Below are positions 46,791-58,399 of a stretch of DNA of 64,000 nucleotides, piece after piece. The translations under genes and the position numbers were made by a program. Under the pieces are notes generated by a model, which was not told where the DNA came from, ran no database searches, and worked only from the letters and a program-made list of their open reading frames with translations. The first letter of the stretch is position 1. Every line of letters starts with the position of its first letter. Origin of the DNA: Paralichthys olivaceus (lineage: Eukaryota; Chordata; Actinopteri; Pleuronectiformes; Paralichthyidae); assembly GCF_024713975.1 (NCBI RefSeq), contig NC_091111.1, forward strand, positions 18,821,501 through 18,885,500, given 5' to 3'.

Positions 46791-49700
46791 TTATTTATTT
46801 TAAATAAACTTGTTCACAGTTGATCTGATCTCACTGTTCCCTCTGCTCTCCTCTAGCAAATCTCTACGCCGTGAGAAAAAAAGGTTTGTACCGCTGCAGC
46901 TTTTATTTTTACAGTTGCTGAATGAGAAACGGGCTCTTGCTGCTTTTTGAATGTGCTTTATTACATTTATATATATTTTACATGTTGTGTACAACCACTG
47001 ACTGTAAATAAAGATGGACGAGGCATGTGCACTTCCTCCCACTATCCCACTGTACTGCAGCCAGCCACCAGGGGGCGATGGAGGCTCTTTGGCTTCACTT
47101 GTTGGAGCTGTCGTCCATCTTCATTTACAGTTGATGTACAACCAACAGTCATTTTAATATAATCTTTACGTCCGGGAGGCTCTGATGAGGCTTATTTTAC
47201 TAATGCAGTTTATCACAAAGAACAGCAACTCAAACTGAAACAAAACTCTCCTGTCGAGACTTAAAAAAATAACTTTAATATGTGAGGAGAAGGATTTTCA
47301 GTCAATGAACTGAAAACTAAGATGGATGAAGACTATTCACAGACCTGGTTTTAAGATTTCTTTGCACAGAGCGTGTGATGGACTAGAAACACACACACGT
47401 GGATCAGTGAGACAAAACATGGTCAGATGATTATTATCATTATTATTATTGTGGTGTTAGTTTTTAACTGACTTTATGTATAAACCATCTCAAAGATTCA
47501 AGATGGTTGGAGGAGGAGGAGGATGAGGAGGAGGAGGAGGAGGAGGTGAAGAAAAGAAAAGGTATTCTCCAGTTACTGTGTTTCTGAGAATGTGTAGTTT
47601 AACTGTAGATAACAACTGACGAGTTCTGTTCATCTCCCTGTAACAGCAACACTAATGAAGGCAACAGGACCCAACAGTGAAACCTGACGTGTGGTTTCCC
47701 TGAGAGAACTTTACTGTTCTCGTGAGAAGAGTCAGTTTCTTACCACAGAGGATTTGTGCAATTTAACGAGGGGGGAAAAAAAATCTCATGGAATAAAGTC
47801 GGGATTCAACAGATTGAATCCTAAATAGTTTTTTCTTTTTCTCGAAATATCGACTGTCGACTTTATTCTCAAATGATTTTATTTTCATTAAATTGTGATT
47901 TAATTCTCGTTAAATTACAACTTAGTTCTTTTAATATTATCGTTTTTCTCTCTCATTAAAATACGACTTTATTCTTGTAACATTAAATTCTTTACATTCT
48001 TCTTTATTCTTGAAATCTTAATTTCCTTTAACATGGCCCTAATCCTCACTCACGTTCTTTGCTAACTGCTGCCACTAATCTCTTGCAATATTATAATATA
48101 ACAATCACAACATGTTTCATTCAGTATCTTTGTTTCGTCAAGTTGCTGATTGTACTTTTATTTTTTTAAATCCCAGGAGAATTTCTACCGTCTCGAAGTA
48201 AAGGTCAGTAACTTTTTACTTTGATTGATTAAAGTCAGTTCACGACTGGAATAGTTTTATTGACAGTTAATTTTCTTTTAATAGCATTGAAACGTGTTAA
48301 AACCTTTTTATTGTGGACGTGAAAACTTTGTTCAGTTTGTTGATTCATTACAATGAATCATTAACAGGTTTTATTTTGCAGTTGTAGGGATGCAAGCAAA
48401 GACGAAACCACCAGTGGTTGAAGCTGTAGAGGAAGAGGAGGAGGGAGATGAGGAGGAGGGAGACGAAGAGGAGGCTGCTGAGGAGGAGGAGGAGGAGGAG
48501 GAGGAGGAGCAGGATGAAGGAGATGCAGAAGAGGGGGAACAACTAGATGAGGAAGAGGAGTATGAAGAGTATTATGAGGATGAAGAATATGAGGATGAGT
48601 ATTATGAGGATGAAGAATATGAGGATGAGGAAGAGTATGAGGAGGAGGAAGAATATGAGGAGGAGGAAGATTACGAGGAGGAGGAAGCTGAAGGAGAGGG
48701 GGAGGCTGGGGTGGAGGTGGAGGAGGCAGGGGGAGTTGAAGACGATGAAGAAGAGGGAGAAGAAGCTGCGGCAGAGGTGGAGGAAGAGGAGGAGGAGGAA
48801 GAAGAAGATGAAGAGGAGGGAAAGGAAGTGGAGGATAAGGTGGAGGAGGAGGACGAGGAGGACGAGGACGAGGACGAGGAGGAGGACGAGGACGAGGAGG
48901 AGGAGGAAGAAGGACCTGATGAGGAAGAAAAAGAGGAGGAGAAGAAAGATGAAGCAGCTGTGGATGAAGAGGAGGATGTGGCCGAGGAAGAGGAGGACGG
49001 ATTAGCTGCTGAGGTGGAGCAAGATGATGAAGATGATGATGAAGATGAGAAGGAACCTGAAGCAGCTGCGGCAGACACTGATGAAGATGATGAAGGTGAA
49101 TCCAAAGAGGAGACTGCAGAAGAAGAGGAGGACAAAGAAGATGAAGATGATGAGGTAGAGGAAGAGAAGACAGATGCTGCTGATGAAGATGATGAAGAGG
49201 AGTCTGTAGCTGCTGATGCTGAGGATGATGATGATGAAGTTTCTCCTGAACCTAGTTCCACTTCTGAGGATGAAGAGTCGGGCGTGTCTCCCGACTCTGA
49301 GTCTGACGCACCTGTTGACGTCAAAGTCAGCGATGAAGATGTGACTCTGCCTGATGACGCTGATAAAGAAGATGAAGAAGACAAAGATGATGAAGACGAC
49401 GAAGATGACGAAGACGACAAAGATGATAAAGTTGATGAAGATGATGAAGACGACAAAGATGATGAAGATGATGAAGATGATGCCTTCTCCGACAGCTCAG
49501 ACCTCAGTGAATCTGCACTTCTCTCCAGTGAAGAGGAGGCAGAGGAGGATGGCGACGATGACGATGATGAAGATGACAAACTTGCTGAGGGTGTCGCGAC
49601 ATCTGACAGCGATGAAGACGACCTGAAGCTTGATCTTCCTCCTGTCGTCACAGTAGGTGAGGATGAGGAAGATGATGAAATTGAGGAACTCAAATTCCCA

Positions 49701-52700
49701 GAGGAGGAAGATCTTCTTCTTCTGGCCGCTCTTGAAGAAGACTATGGAGACCTGAAGGACAGTGATGATGACGAGGATGATGATGAAGATCTGGAGGACG
49801 TCTCTGTTGCCTCCTCTGAGCACTTTGCAGATGATGAAGATGACAATGAAGACAGTGACCTCAGAGACGATGACCTCGACATCGACTTTGATAAAGATGT
49901 CCGCGTTGACCTCGACGCTGAAGACGATGATGATGATGATGATGAAGACGATGAAGACGATAAAGTTGAGGAGGAAGTTGACGTCGCTCCCTTCGAGAGC
50001 ACAGACAGTGGAGTCCTAGGTGATGATGATGATGATGATGCTCTGGGAACAGATGAAGGGTCTGTTGGAGAGACTGTCTACAGCGATGACATCACCTATG
50101 ACACAAGTGATGAAGACGACGATGACGACGATGAAGATATTGATTCCAGCTCGCTTGAGTTCAGCCTCGATCAAGAGGAAGTTAAATTTGTTTACACTGA
50201 AAAAGACGAAGACGAGATCATATCAGAGTCTTTAGCTGGTGAGGAGGAGGAGGAGGAGGACGATGAAGACGATGAAGATGATGACGTCCTGCTCGCAGGT
50301 TAAAGTTACATCATTATGAAAACATAAATGTTGCGGATTATCTTTTGAAATATTAAATATTATTATTATTATAATTATAATTCCTCGTTAGTAACCAGAG
50401 GAGAATGAAAGAGTCAATTAATGAATCTGTGTTAATTAATTGTAATATTTAATTTAATATTATTATTTTCTATTTAGTTCATACTTTCACTGAATCTGGT
50501 CTTTAATCAAAATTAAGTTTTATTTTTTCATACTTTCCATGAAGCCACCACTGCAGCGGCGTCCACTGTCCAGCAGGAGGCAGTAAAGACTGAGGTGGGT
50601 GAGGAAGAGGAGCAGCTCAGTCAGGCTGATGATGAAGATGAAGCTGAGGAGGGTGACGCAGAGGAAGCTGGTCAGTGTCACGTGTCTTCTCTGTAGTTTT
50701 TGTCCTGTGCTGAAGTTTTGAAATGTGTTGACAGAAGCTCAGTTTCACAGTGTTTGAAGAAAAGTACAGATTTTATAAAAACTGTGACGGGAACACATTT
50801 AAATTAAAAACAACTTCCAACCATCCTCTTAAAAAACTCACCTGCTGTTTATAAATCCATGAGGAGACACTCTGCCTGTTTCAGCCTCGGTCACCGGTCA
50901 GCCTGCTGCTCCTGTCGAGGAAGACGAGGGAGGAGACGAAGAGCCGGAGGCTGAAGCTCAGAGATCTGTGGATGAAGCCGAAGATGAGAAAGAGGAGTAC
51001 GATGAAGACGACGATGAGGAGCGGGCGACGGTGGATGTGATCAAACCTTTGCCTGAACCTGAGGAGGAGGCGACGAAGAGTGAGGCCACAGGTCAGAGAA
51101 CCAACAACAACAACCACAACAACAACCACAACAACAACCACAACAACAACAACAACAACAACAACAACCACAACAACAACCACAACAACATCAGAGTTTC
51201 AAACCCTCTAGTTTCAGTCATAAAGTAGAATTCTCTGCTTGGTGGTTTCAGATTGTCCGTGTTTACATTCTGCTAAAACCAAAGAGTCCGGCACCAAGAC
51301 TGCAGAGAAAAAAGGTTTGTGGGAAATATCACATTTGTATCTTTAGAATTAGAGTCTAAATATCTTTATATTAAAGATGTAACTTTTAAATCAGACTTCA
51401 TTAACTCTCCAGACCTGCTGCTAATGTGTATTTCATATTTCTAGTTATTTGCTCTCTCTGTTTTAAACCTTTGCAAAGTGTCTCTGAACTATAATTAAAA
51501 AATGTCCACATGAAAAGGTTGTTTTCCACCTGTTGCATGTGGATTCATTCCAGTCACAGAAACAAGTTATTGCAATAAAACGATCCTTCATATCTGTTTT
51601 TGTCAGGATGTAAACTCCAGGTCGGGTTCGTTAAAATCTCAGCTCAGTGTTTGTTCTTCCTGTTCGTAGCTTCACGTCTCATCATGTGTTTATTTTCAGA
51701 GGCTCCGAGGAGGGTTTCAGCTGTGAGGAGGAAAAAAGGTAAATCAATGAATTAATTAAAAAATCAGGGATTAAAAGACAAATAAAGTTAATGAAGTTAA
51801 TATTTTAGTCTCAAACGCTGATGTAGAATAATTCAGGCCTGGAAAACATCTAATCATCAAAATAGAAATTGAAACAATGTGAGGTTCAATTTATCCACTT
51901 CTACTTTCTTTTAATTTCAGACCGCGACGCTGTGAAAACAGACGACAAGCCGAAAAGGAAAGGTAAAAGTGAACACTGCAAAGATTCCACCTTCAAACCA
52001 CATTTACCTCAAAATAAACTGAATGTATTTGATATAAAACTTGTTCGTGTCCAGCTCTTCCCAGAGTTGCGAGTCTGGAGCCGAAGATCAGGAGGATCAG
52101 GAGAATCCCGGTTCCTCTCAGAGGTACGACAGCTCAACAATGATGATATGAATGGTTTCGACTGATGGCAGTAAAATATACACGTTTGTGATTAATCTCA
52201 TGTTTTCTCTTTCAAATATACAAAGTCAAGAGGGACGAGAAGACAAAAACTTCCAAAACAGGTAACGCGTGTATTTATACTCGTGGTAGATAATAGAGAT
52301 TAGAAATGAACCGTGTGAGGACGACTTGTTTTTACATCTGAATGTTTCTAACGACAGAGACAGCGTCCAAAAAACAAGACGAGGTCCCAGAGTCCGGACA
52401 AGAAGGTTTGACTGATCTCTTCACTATGATTTAGAAAAGAAATCCACCAACCAGAGCCGTTTCTGTCCATATACAAAGTTTTTACAGACTCATAAGGTCC
52501 CTGTGACCTTTGACCTTGAATATATTCAGTTCATATGAGTCCAAGTGACAACTGGTCAAGATGAGCAGAGATTTACAGAAGGCCGACTTGAGATGTTCGA
52601 GAGAAAGATCCTGATTTGTGACCTTTGACCTGAAACCACTCAAATATAATGAGAATCTGTGAAAGTGTCTCTCTCGTGCTCTGAAGATAACAAACAGTGA

Positions 52701-55700
52701 CCTTTGACCTCCAAATCCTGTTCAATTCATCTTTGAGTTCAACTCAATGTTTGAAACTAAAACTCCGTCAATGCATTCCTGAGATATCGTGTTCACAACA
52801 ATGTGACGTAATGCATCCGGCCCCCGACGCTGATATTCCTCATGTTTACTTTAATCTGATTATGTTTAATGATCTTATGATGTCATAACTGAAGGATGCA
52901 AACCCCCAACATTTATTTTCTTCCCTCTCCTTCAGTCGGCCCCTGCAGACCTGCCCCCGTCTACTGTCCGTCTCCGCCTGGCTGGTACGGTAAGTAAAAC
53001 TTTTAGATATGAACAATATATAACTTTGAAAACCTCCGTGTCAACATGTGAACTCTTCCTCTTCCAGTTCATCACATCGTCACAGACAACCCGTACCCTC
53101 CTCCCACCATGTCAGGTATTTACAGCCGCCTCATATCAGCCATAACTCATATTTCTCATATTTCTCTTCTCCCGACAAACACTATTTTACTTCTTTCAGC
53201 TCCGTCTGCTCCTGTTCTCACCGTCCACCCCGGAGCGCCGCCGCCGCCGATGCAGCCGCTCTACCATCAGCCCCCTCCCCCGCTGATGCACTATCAACCA
53301 TATCCTCCGCCGCTGCAGCCGGTGATGCAGCCTCCACCAGAACCAGCTCAGCCGGCTGAAGCGGTGCCGCCAGTGGCCCCAGAGCAGGAGGCCCCGGTGC
53401 AGGAGGCCCCGGTGCAGCCGGAGGTTCAGGCTCCAGCTGCCGAAGCTCCGCCGGCCGCAACTCTGCTCCACGGTGAGGAAGAGTTTGGTAGAAATAAAGT
53501 GCTGCTGTTCATTCTCAGGAACATTAATGAATTAATCTTGAAAAACTTTATCATTCACAATAAAACCATTAAATATACTAATGGAACTATTTTTTTTCAA
53601 AAGAACCAGTGACTGTGGAGGAAGAGGTGAAGGCTCCACCCCCCCAGAAAGGTATTTCATTATTATTTAAACGCACATAATTATTTTTCTTTTACCAGTG
53701 AATGATACAATAATGAACATGTGACAATTTGCAGCTGCTAAGAAGAAAACAACGAAGGCGACTGACTCAGAGAAAGGTACGGTTCAATTCCCCAGATCCA
53801 TTAAATCCTCGACTCGTCAACAAACTGTTGGAAACTACATCTGCTGCACTGAAACAGTGACGTGTGAATAAATTCATTACGGAAAATTTACTGCTTCTCT
53901 CCAATTATCCTTCAGAGCCGCCAGCAGCCAAACAGAAAACTAAGAAAGGTGATTAATGATAATTGTCAGATGATGTTTTCTCTGTTTTACACTTAAATGT
54001 TGTTATGAATGAAACACACGAGAACACAAACAGGTTCACACACTGAGACGATATAAATAACATCAATCATTTGTTAATCGTAGATGCTGTTGTTTCCAAA
54101 GACAAAACCAAAGCAGCTCCTGCAAAGAAAGGTGAGTGACTCATTAACGTCTCTGTCCACCGCAGTGAATATTTATTTAGAGTAATGATCTTCTCATTGT
54201 TGTGACAGACTCCGCAGCAAAAGAAGAGAAAACCAAAAGTCCTGCAGCAGCGAAAAAAGGTAACGCACATTATAACACGACAAATGTCTGAGCGTCACGT
54301 CGAGCTGAATTCAACTCTTTCACATTTTTTTTTTTTTTTTTTACAGAGAAAACTGTAAAAGAAAAAAACAAGACTCCTGCAGCTGCAAAGAAAGGTAAAA
54401 CATCATTCAGGTCTAATTAAAGCAACACTATGTCACTTTTACCGAGCGACAGCGCCCCCTGCAGCCACACGTAGGGATTCATTCTGCTCAGACTCAGCGT
54501 CCAAGTGATGAAATGGTTTTCATCTAATAATTTCCAATCATTCGTGCACGTCTGTGGCTCGTTTATCTCCAGAAATATTCATCTCATCAGCTTCACAGCA
54601 TGTTTGTTGTTGAAGACGTGCAGTTTTAAATTTGGACACGTGATTCGTTCCAAGGATTCATAATGTGAATAAAAAGGCGCAGCAGCAGCAGCTGGGACTC
54701 ACCAAGACACGTCAACGTGTTGAGTGAGAGAGGAACAAGAAACATTCTCTACAAATGAATTTAAATGAAGCTGCAGGTTTGCCTTAAATGAAAACTGGGA
54801 AAAGAACCTCCGTCTTTACTGTGAAGGGAAATCTGATGATTTACATAGAAAACTAATCAGGACTCTGTCCTCGCCGTGTTAGAGGCCGCAGCTGTTCGAC
54901 AGAAGAGGAAGTCCTCCTCCGAAAAGACAGGTAAGTGCTGATGACTGAATGAAAAATGAATGAACCAGGATGTGAGAGACGACTGGAAACTAATCGTTCT
55001 ACTCGTCTCGTAAGCGTCTCCCGTCAAAAGCAAAGCCAAGACAGCTCCTGCCAAGAAAGGTAAAACGTGCAGAATTTAATTAAAGGAAATGCTTTACATG
55101 ATTATATGATTTTTATCAACTCTGCTGAACTGTAATTTAGTCCAACTGATGACTTGAAATCACTCGGACAGATCCGGAGCCGCGTCCGCAGCCGATCAGA
55201 CTGAGAACGAGACACGACGCCGTCAAGAGGGCGAACGTGACCTCGCAGGCCAAAGAGGAGAAACCGGCCAGATCGTCTTCCTCTGAACCAGGTAACTCAT
55301 CCACCCCGAGCGCTCCAGAGGCTCCTGTGGAACACGTACACAGAAACTTTCATTTCTTTCATTTTCAGCCAAGATGAAGTCAGAAACCGCAGCAGAGAGG
55401 AAAGGTGAGTTTATGTTTTATATGCGCTCGTGTTGCTGCTCCTCTCAGTTTGTAAACTTGTGACACGAGAGGAAATCAACTGGATTGTTCCGCCTCAGCA
55501 CTTCAGACGATTGTGTCGACTCCCTGGTTGTAAATGCAAGAAGTTAAAGTCGATGTTTACACGAAGAGTCTCCACTGGAGTCAAATCCCTCCTCTTAACC
55601 ACATAGATTATGTGATTAAATGTTTAAAGCACGATAAAGATAGAATTAGAGACACGTGGAGCTGTGTTACACCAGTGAGGATATTAAACGTGCTCCACGA

Positions 55701-57839
55701 TTAAAGGGAGATGTTTTGGCTTCAGTACCGGGACTGACCGTTCCTCCTGTTACAGGCAAAGCTGAACCGGCTGAGAACAAAGCGGCTCCAGGTATCAGAT
55801 CAAGTCTGGATTCACAGTTAGACTCTGATTAATCTACAACTGACACTGAGTCTTTTTTTTTTTTTGCCTTTTCTCTAAATGTAGATAAAGAGAAACAACC
55901 GTCTGAAGCCAGTAAGTACAGTTTATATATATATATTCACCTCCAGCCGTCTTCAAGGAGACATATTCTGCTCATGTTCAGCTTCAGCATTTTATTTATT
56001 ACTTGAAAACGGTCACATCGACAAAACCTCTCCTGTGAGAAGATTGAACTTGACTCAGCAGAGTGAAGCTGAACTGTAGATCAGTTACAAGTTAAAGTTT
56101 AAAATATGAAGAAGTCAGATTCAGGAAGCCGGGGCTCATGGGTAATGTCCTGCGAGTTTCGGTTCAGTGAGCGAGGACGACACAGTCAAGAGCTCTGATC
56201 CCAGAGTGAATCACAGTGTGTGGCTGCAGGGGGCGCTGCTGCTCAGTAAATGTTCCGCAGTGCTGCTTTAAACTAGACGATAGTTTAACCTCATCCTGTT
56301 GAAACCGGAGCCACAGATAATTACCACTGAATAAAAATGTGTTTACGCTTCATTTATCATTTCAGAGATTATCACAGTTTGAACAAACTGAAAAAGAATC
56401 TTTGATGAACAGAGAAACACGTTCAAGTCCAAACGTCTCCGACTTTTTGTCGACTGAAGCTTCGCGGACTCACAATTTGTCGTGTTAACGCTTCGTGTGC
56501 TTGTCGTTCATAGAGAAAGCAAAGAGAGCTTCCTGTGCGGCCTGAGGTATCAGCTCATCTTCACCTTCTCTCCTCTGGTTGACTCAGTACGAAGAGACGT
56601 TGTCTCTTAACGACGCCAGCGGTGATTAGAATCTAACGAGACGATTGGTTCTTCAGAAACTTGCCTCCGCTCACTGCAGGAGATTAACGTCTGTCATGAA
56701 GACGGCAGCAATAATATTCATCCAGACTAATTTGATCCATGAACCAAACCCCAGTAAAGTGTGGTATCAGTGTTCTGTTCTTACTGAGTCATCCAGCAGA
56801 GTCTCACCCCCCCCCCACCACCACCAGAGTGACTCTACACTTTTCCACCGTCGACGTCTGACACAGAGTTTAAATGAAAAGGGTGATCTGAGGGTATCTG
56901 TACGTGATGCAGCCACGACAGACTGATAGTTTGAAGGAACAACATTCTCTCTAAAAACCAGCTGACGTGTGAACCATCCTCAGCTTTCTGTGAGGGACTT
57001 GAACCCACGGCGATAAAGCTGCTGCACGTCTTTGTATATCTGAGCAAAGAGGATGAACCAGTTCGTGACGTATTAAGTTAACGGCGTCTCGGCTTCATCA
57101 AAACACTGTCTTTTGGGATAGTTTGGACTTTCTGACCAATCACAGGAAGCAGAGACATTAAACAATAGAAGAAGAAGAAGAGGAGGAGGAAGCAGCTGTG
57201 CTATGAGTGATTTGTGTCCTCTCTGCAGGCTCCGTCTTCCTCCTCACACGCATGTGGACACTCACCCTCATCGTCTGTCCTCTCGTCTTCCTCTCTCACA
57301 CAGACACAGTCACATTTTGATTTGTTTCATTCCCGTTCTTTTGCAGAAGAGCCTCAGACTGAAGACGACGCCACGGAACAGAAGAAACCAGGTAGAGAAA
57401 AGAGTTTTACTGTCTGCGAAGAAGGAAAAGAGTCAATTCCTGTTGAAACTTTCAACATGAAGACATTCATGCAGCTTTAGAAACGAACCAGGGACGTTGT
57501 GGTTACATGTTCTGCACCTTAATCATTCAACTATAAACAGCTTTTAAAATGAGGAGAACAATAATCAGTTAGTATATTCTGAGTTATTCTCTCTTTTGTT
57601 TGGTTGAACTTCAAAAGTTGGAGCTCAGTTTAGGCTCAATGTTCCACTTATTCAATTTACTATAATTCATCTTCTCCGTCTTCTCAGGCCAGCGATACTT
57701 CCAGTGCATTTACGTCCCTGGTAAAAATGCTCAGTACCCTCTACGACCTTTCACCCCAGCGATGTCCCCCGCCATGATGTCCCCCGCACTCCGCTCCATG
57801 TTGGAGCAGCAGCGAGCAGCCAGGGCGTCGGGGCAGTAA
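41662..57839 (+). CDS. trdn: Triadin
   Basis: Sarcoplasmic-reticulum junctional membrane protein linking the ryanodine receptor and calsequestrin in striated muscle. Exons: 41662-41680, 43892-44104, 46621-46746, 46857-46883, 47496-47561, 48177-48203, 48382-50298, 50545-50670, 50885-51091, 51252-51314, 51700-51738, 51921-51962, 52055-52123, 52226-52261, 52358-52405, 52936-52989, 53068-53115, 53200-53472, 53604-53651, 53735-53776, 53916-53948, 54084-54131, 54209-54259, 54347-54394, 54883-54930, 55015-55059, 55172-55291, 55369-55404, 55756-55791, 55885-55911, 57347-57391, 57688-57839. All internal introns are phase 1 and the sum is 1392 codons plus stop. MTEAVE start, STTTTMVIDSK, EDVHSTFSSPLAWILVLALV (membrane segment about 48-68), KIGSDPMKVVNDAVEE, many PAKKG-ending lysine exons and the C-terminal YFQCIYVPGKNAQYPLRPFT match mammalian triadin. 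Residues 160-798 come from one acidic exon. Confidence 0.92.
41681..43891. other. trdn intron 1
   Basis: 2.2-kb intron; contains a short CA tract (about 41751-41762) and the partial MITE at its 3' end. No other coding exon found. Confidence 0.6.
43605..43850. mobile_element. Partial copy of the same MITE family next to trdn exon 2
   Basis: Shares CTCGACCAATC, CAGTCTCAGCTGTCA, GGAGGAGGCAGA and ACTGCAGCCAGCCACC with the copies at 59496-59790 and 47001-47131 but lacks both terminal repeats. It ends about 40 bp upstream of trdn exon 2. Confidence 0.6.
44105..46620. other. trdn intron 2
   Basis: 2.5-kb intron between the membrane-segment exon and exon 3. No coding exon recognised; holds a weak dispersed-repeat module near 44.7 kb and the GT tract at its end. 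Confidence 0.6.
46559..46601. repeat. (GT)n microsatellite before trdn exon 3
   Basis: About 21 GT units ending 20 bp before the exon 3 acceptor (46620), so the polypyrimidine tract is unusually short. Confidence 0.97.
46759..46787. repeat. (GT)n microsatellite after trdn exon 3
   Basis: About 14 GT units beginning 12 bp after the exon 3 donor; together with 46559-46601 it brackets a 126-bp coding exon. Confidence 0.97.
46997..47135. mobile_element. Short hAT-like MITE in trdn intron, with 8-bp target duplication
   Basis: The ends are inverted repeats (ACTGTAAATAAAGATGGACG at the left; the right end read in reverse gives ACTGTAAATGAAGATGGACG), and the element is flanked by GTACAACC at 46989-46996 and 47136-47143. 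Eight-bp duplications are typical of hAT transposons. No coding capacity. It contains CCACCAGGGGGCG at 47065-47077. Confidence 0.75.
48382..50298 (+). other. trdn: Giant acidic exon of trdn (639 residues)
   Basis: A single 1917-bp phase 1-1 exon (acceptor TTTTGCAG|TT, donor GCAG|GTTAAA) encoding residues 160-798, overwhelmingly Glu and Asp. The first part is Glu/Tyr-rich (EEYEDE-type repeats), the middle Glu/Asp mixed, the last part Asp-rich with Ser/Leu islands (LEEDYGDLKDSDDDEDDDED). In mammals the matching luminal segment is only a short acidic run. Topology places it in the SR lumen, where a high-capacity, low-affinity calcium-binding role is plausible by analogy with calsequestrin; that role is inference. 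The long Ser-rich antisense frame over it is a shadow of GAG/GAT codons. Confidence 0.85.
51105..51190. repeat. (AAC)n-rich tract in trdn intron
   Basis: AACAACAACCAC units directly after the donor at 51092. The Asn/His frame reading across it is intronic. Confidence 0.9.
53200..53472 (+). other. trdn: Proline-rich exon of trdn
   Basis: Phase 1-1 exon of 91 codons, rich in Pro/Gln/Ala with PPPP runs (GAPPPPMQPLYHQPPPP) and EAPVQEAPVQPEVQAPAAEAP repeats. Two preceding exons (52936-53115) encode VYCPSPPGWY and VTDNPYPPPTMS, also Pro-rich. It sits between the acidic and lysine-rich luminal parts. I know no equivalent in human triadin. Confidence 0.7.
54419..54500. mobile_element. Dispersed repeat fragment in trdn intron
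   Basis: Contains AGCAACACTATGTCACTTTT and CAGCGCCCCCTGCAGCCAC. A related module in the other orientation (GTGGCTGCAGGGGGCGCTGC) lies at about 56220-56245 and a weaker one at about 44711-44740. Family not identified. Confidence 0.35.
56514..56545 (+). CDS. trdn: Alternative trdn terminal exon (short isoform)
   Basis: After the exon ending at 55911, acceptor TTCATAG|AGAAAGC at 56514 reads KKAKRASCAA then TGA (56543-56545). The reading phase matches that used to reach 57347. This would end a shorter triadin lacking the conserved Cys-containing C-terminus. Mammalian trdn makes short isoforms through alternative 3' exons, so this is plausible but unproven. Confidence 0.4.
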
Positions 57840-58252
57840 CCTCACGTCTGACGGCTCAGCACTCCCACTCCAGCAGGAGGGATGTTTGAATCTGTGGACA
57901 AAAACAAGGGGACAGACATATTTTGTCTTTGATTCATTTGTGTATTTATTTTTCTCGTGGTTGAGCTCCTGGGTTTTTTTTTAATGAGAGGATTTCACCC
58001 TCCGCTGACGCTTCGCTGTGCATGCCTGTCTTAAATCTCTCAGCTCAATATCACTAATATTCAGATATTTTAATATTCATAAACGTATTTAATGTACATA
58101 ACATATATATTTATAATTGAGGCTGAGTTAATCAGTTGTTCTTTTTTTCTGTCCACTCCTGAAGCTCCTGATTTTTTAAATTTCATATTGTTCAGGACAT
58201 TTGCACATTATTCTTTTTTCTAGCCACACGTTACTCGGATTAGGACAAATTG

Positions 58253-58258
58253 AATAAA
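58253..58258 (+). terminator. trdn: Candidate trdn polyadenylation signal
   Basis: AATAAA 414 nt after the trdn stop codon (57839); another AATAAA-type hexamer occurs near 58340. The 3' UTR end is therefore probably within 58.27-58.4 kb. Confidence 0.5.
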
Positions 58259-58399
58259 TTCATAATCAGTTCTATAATATATTTAAATATTTAATAACAT
58301 TTAATTGAACATGTTGCACGTGAATACAAGACAATGGGTAAAATAAAGCAAACAATAGACAAAAGCAGTTTCATTCAAACACTGAGGTGGCTGATGGAC

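Noticed and set aside
47001-47131. tRNA or small RNA hairpin
   Set aside because: The inverted ends are better explained as transposon terminal repeats because of the 8-bp flanking duplication and further copies in the window.
48671-49693. 340-residue Ser-rich reading frame on the minus strand
   Set aside because: It is the antisense shadow of GAG/GAT/GAA codons in the triadin acidic exon; no start context or splice support.
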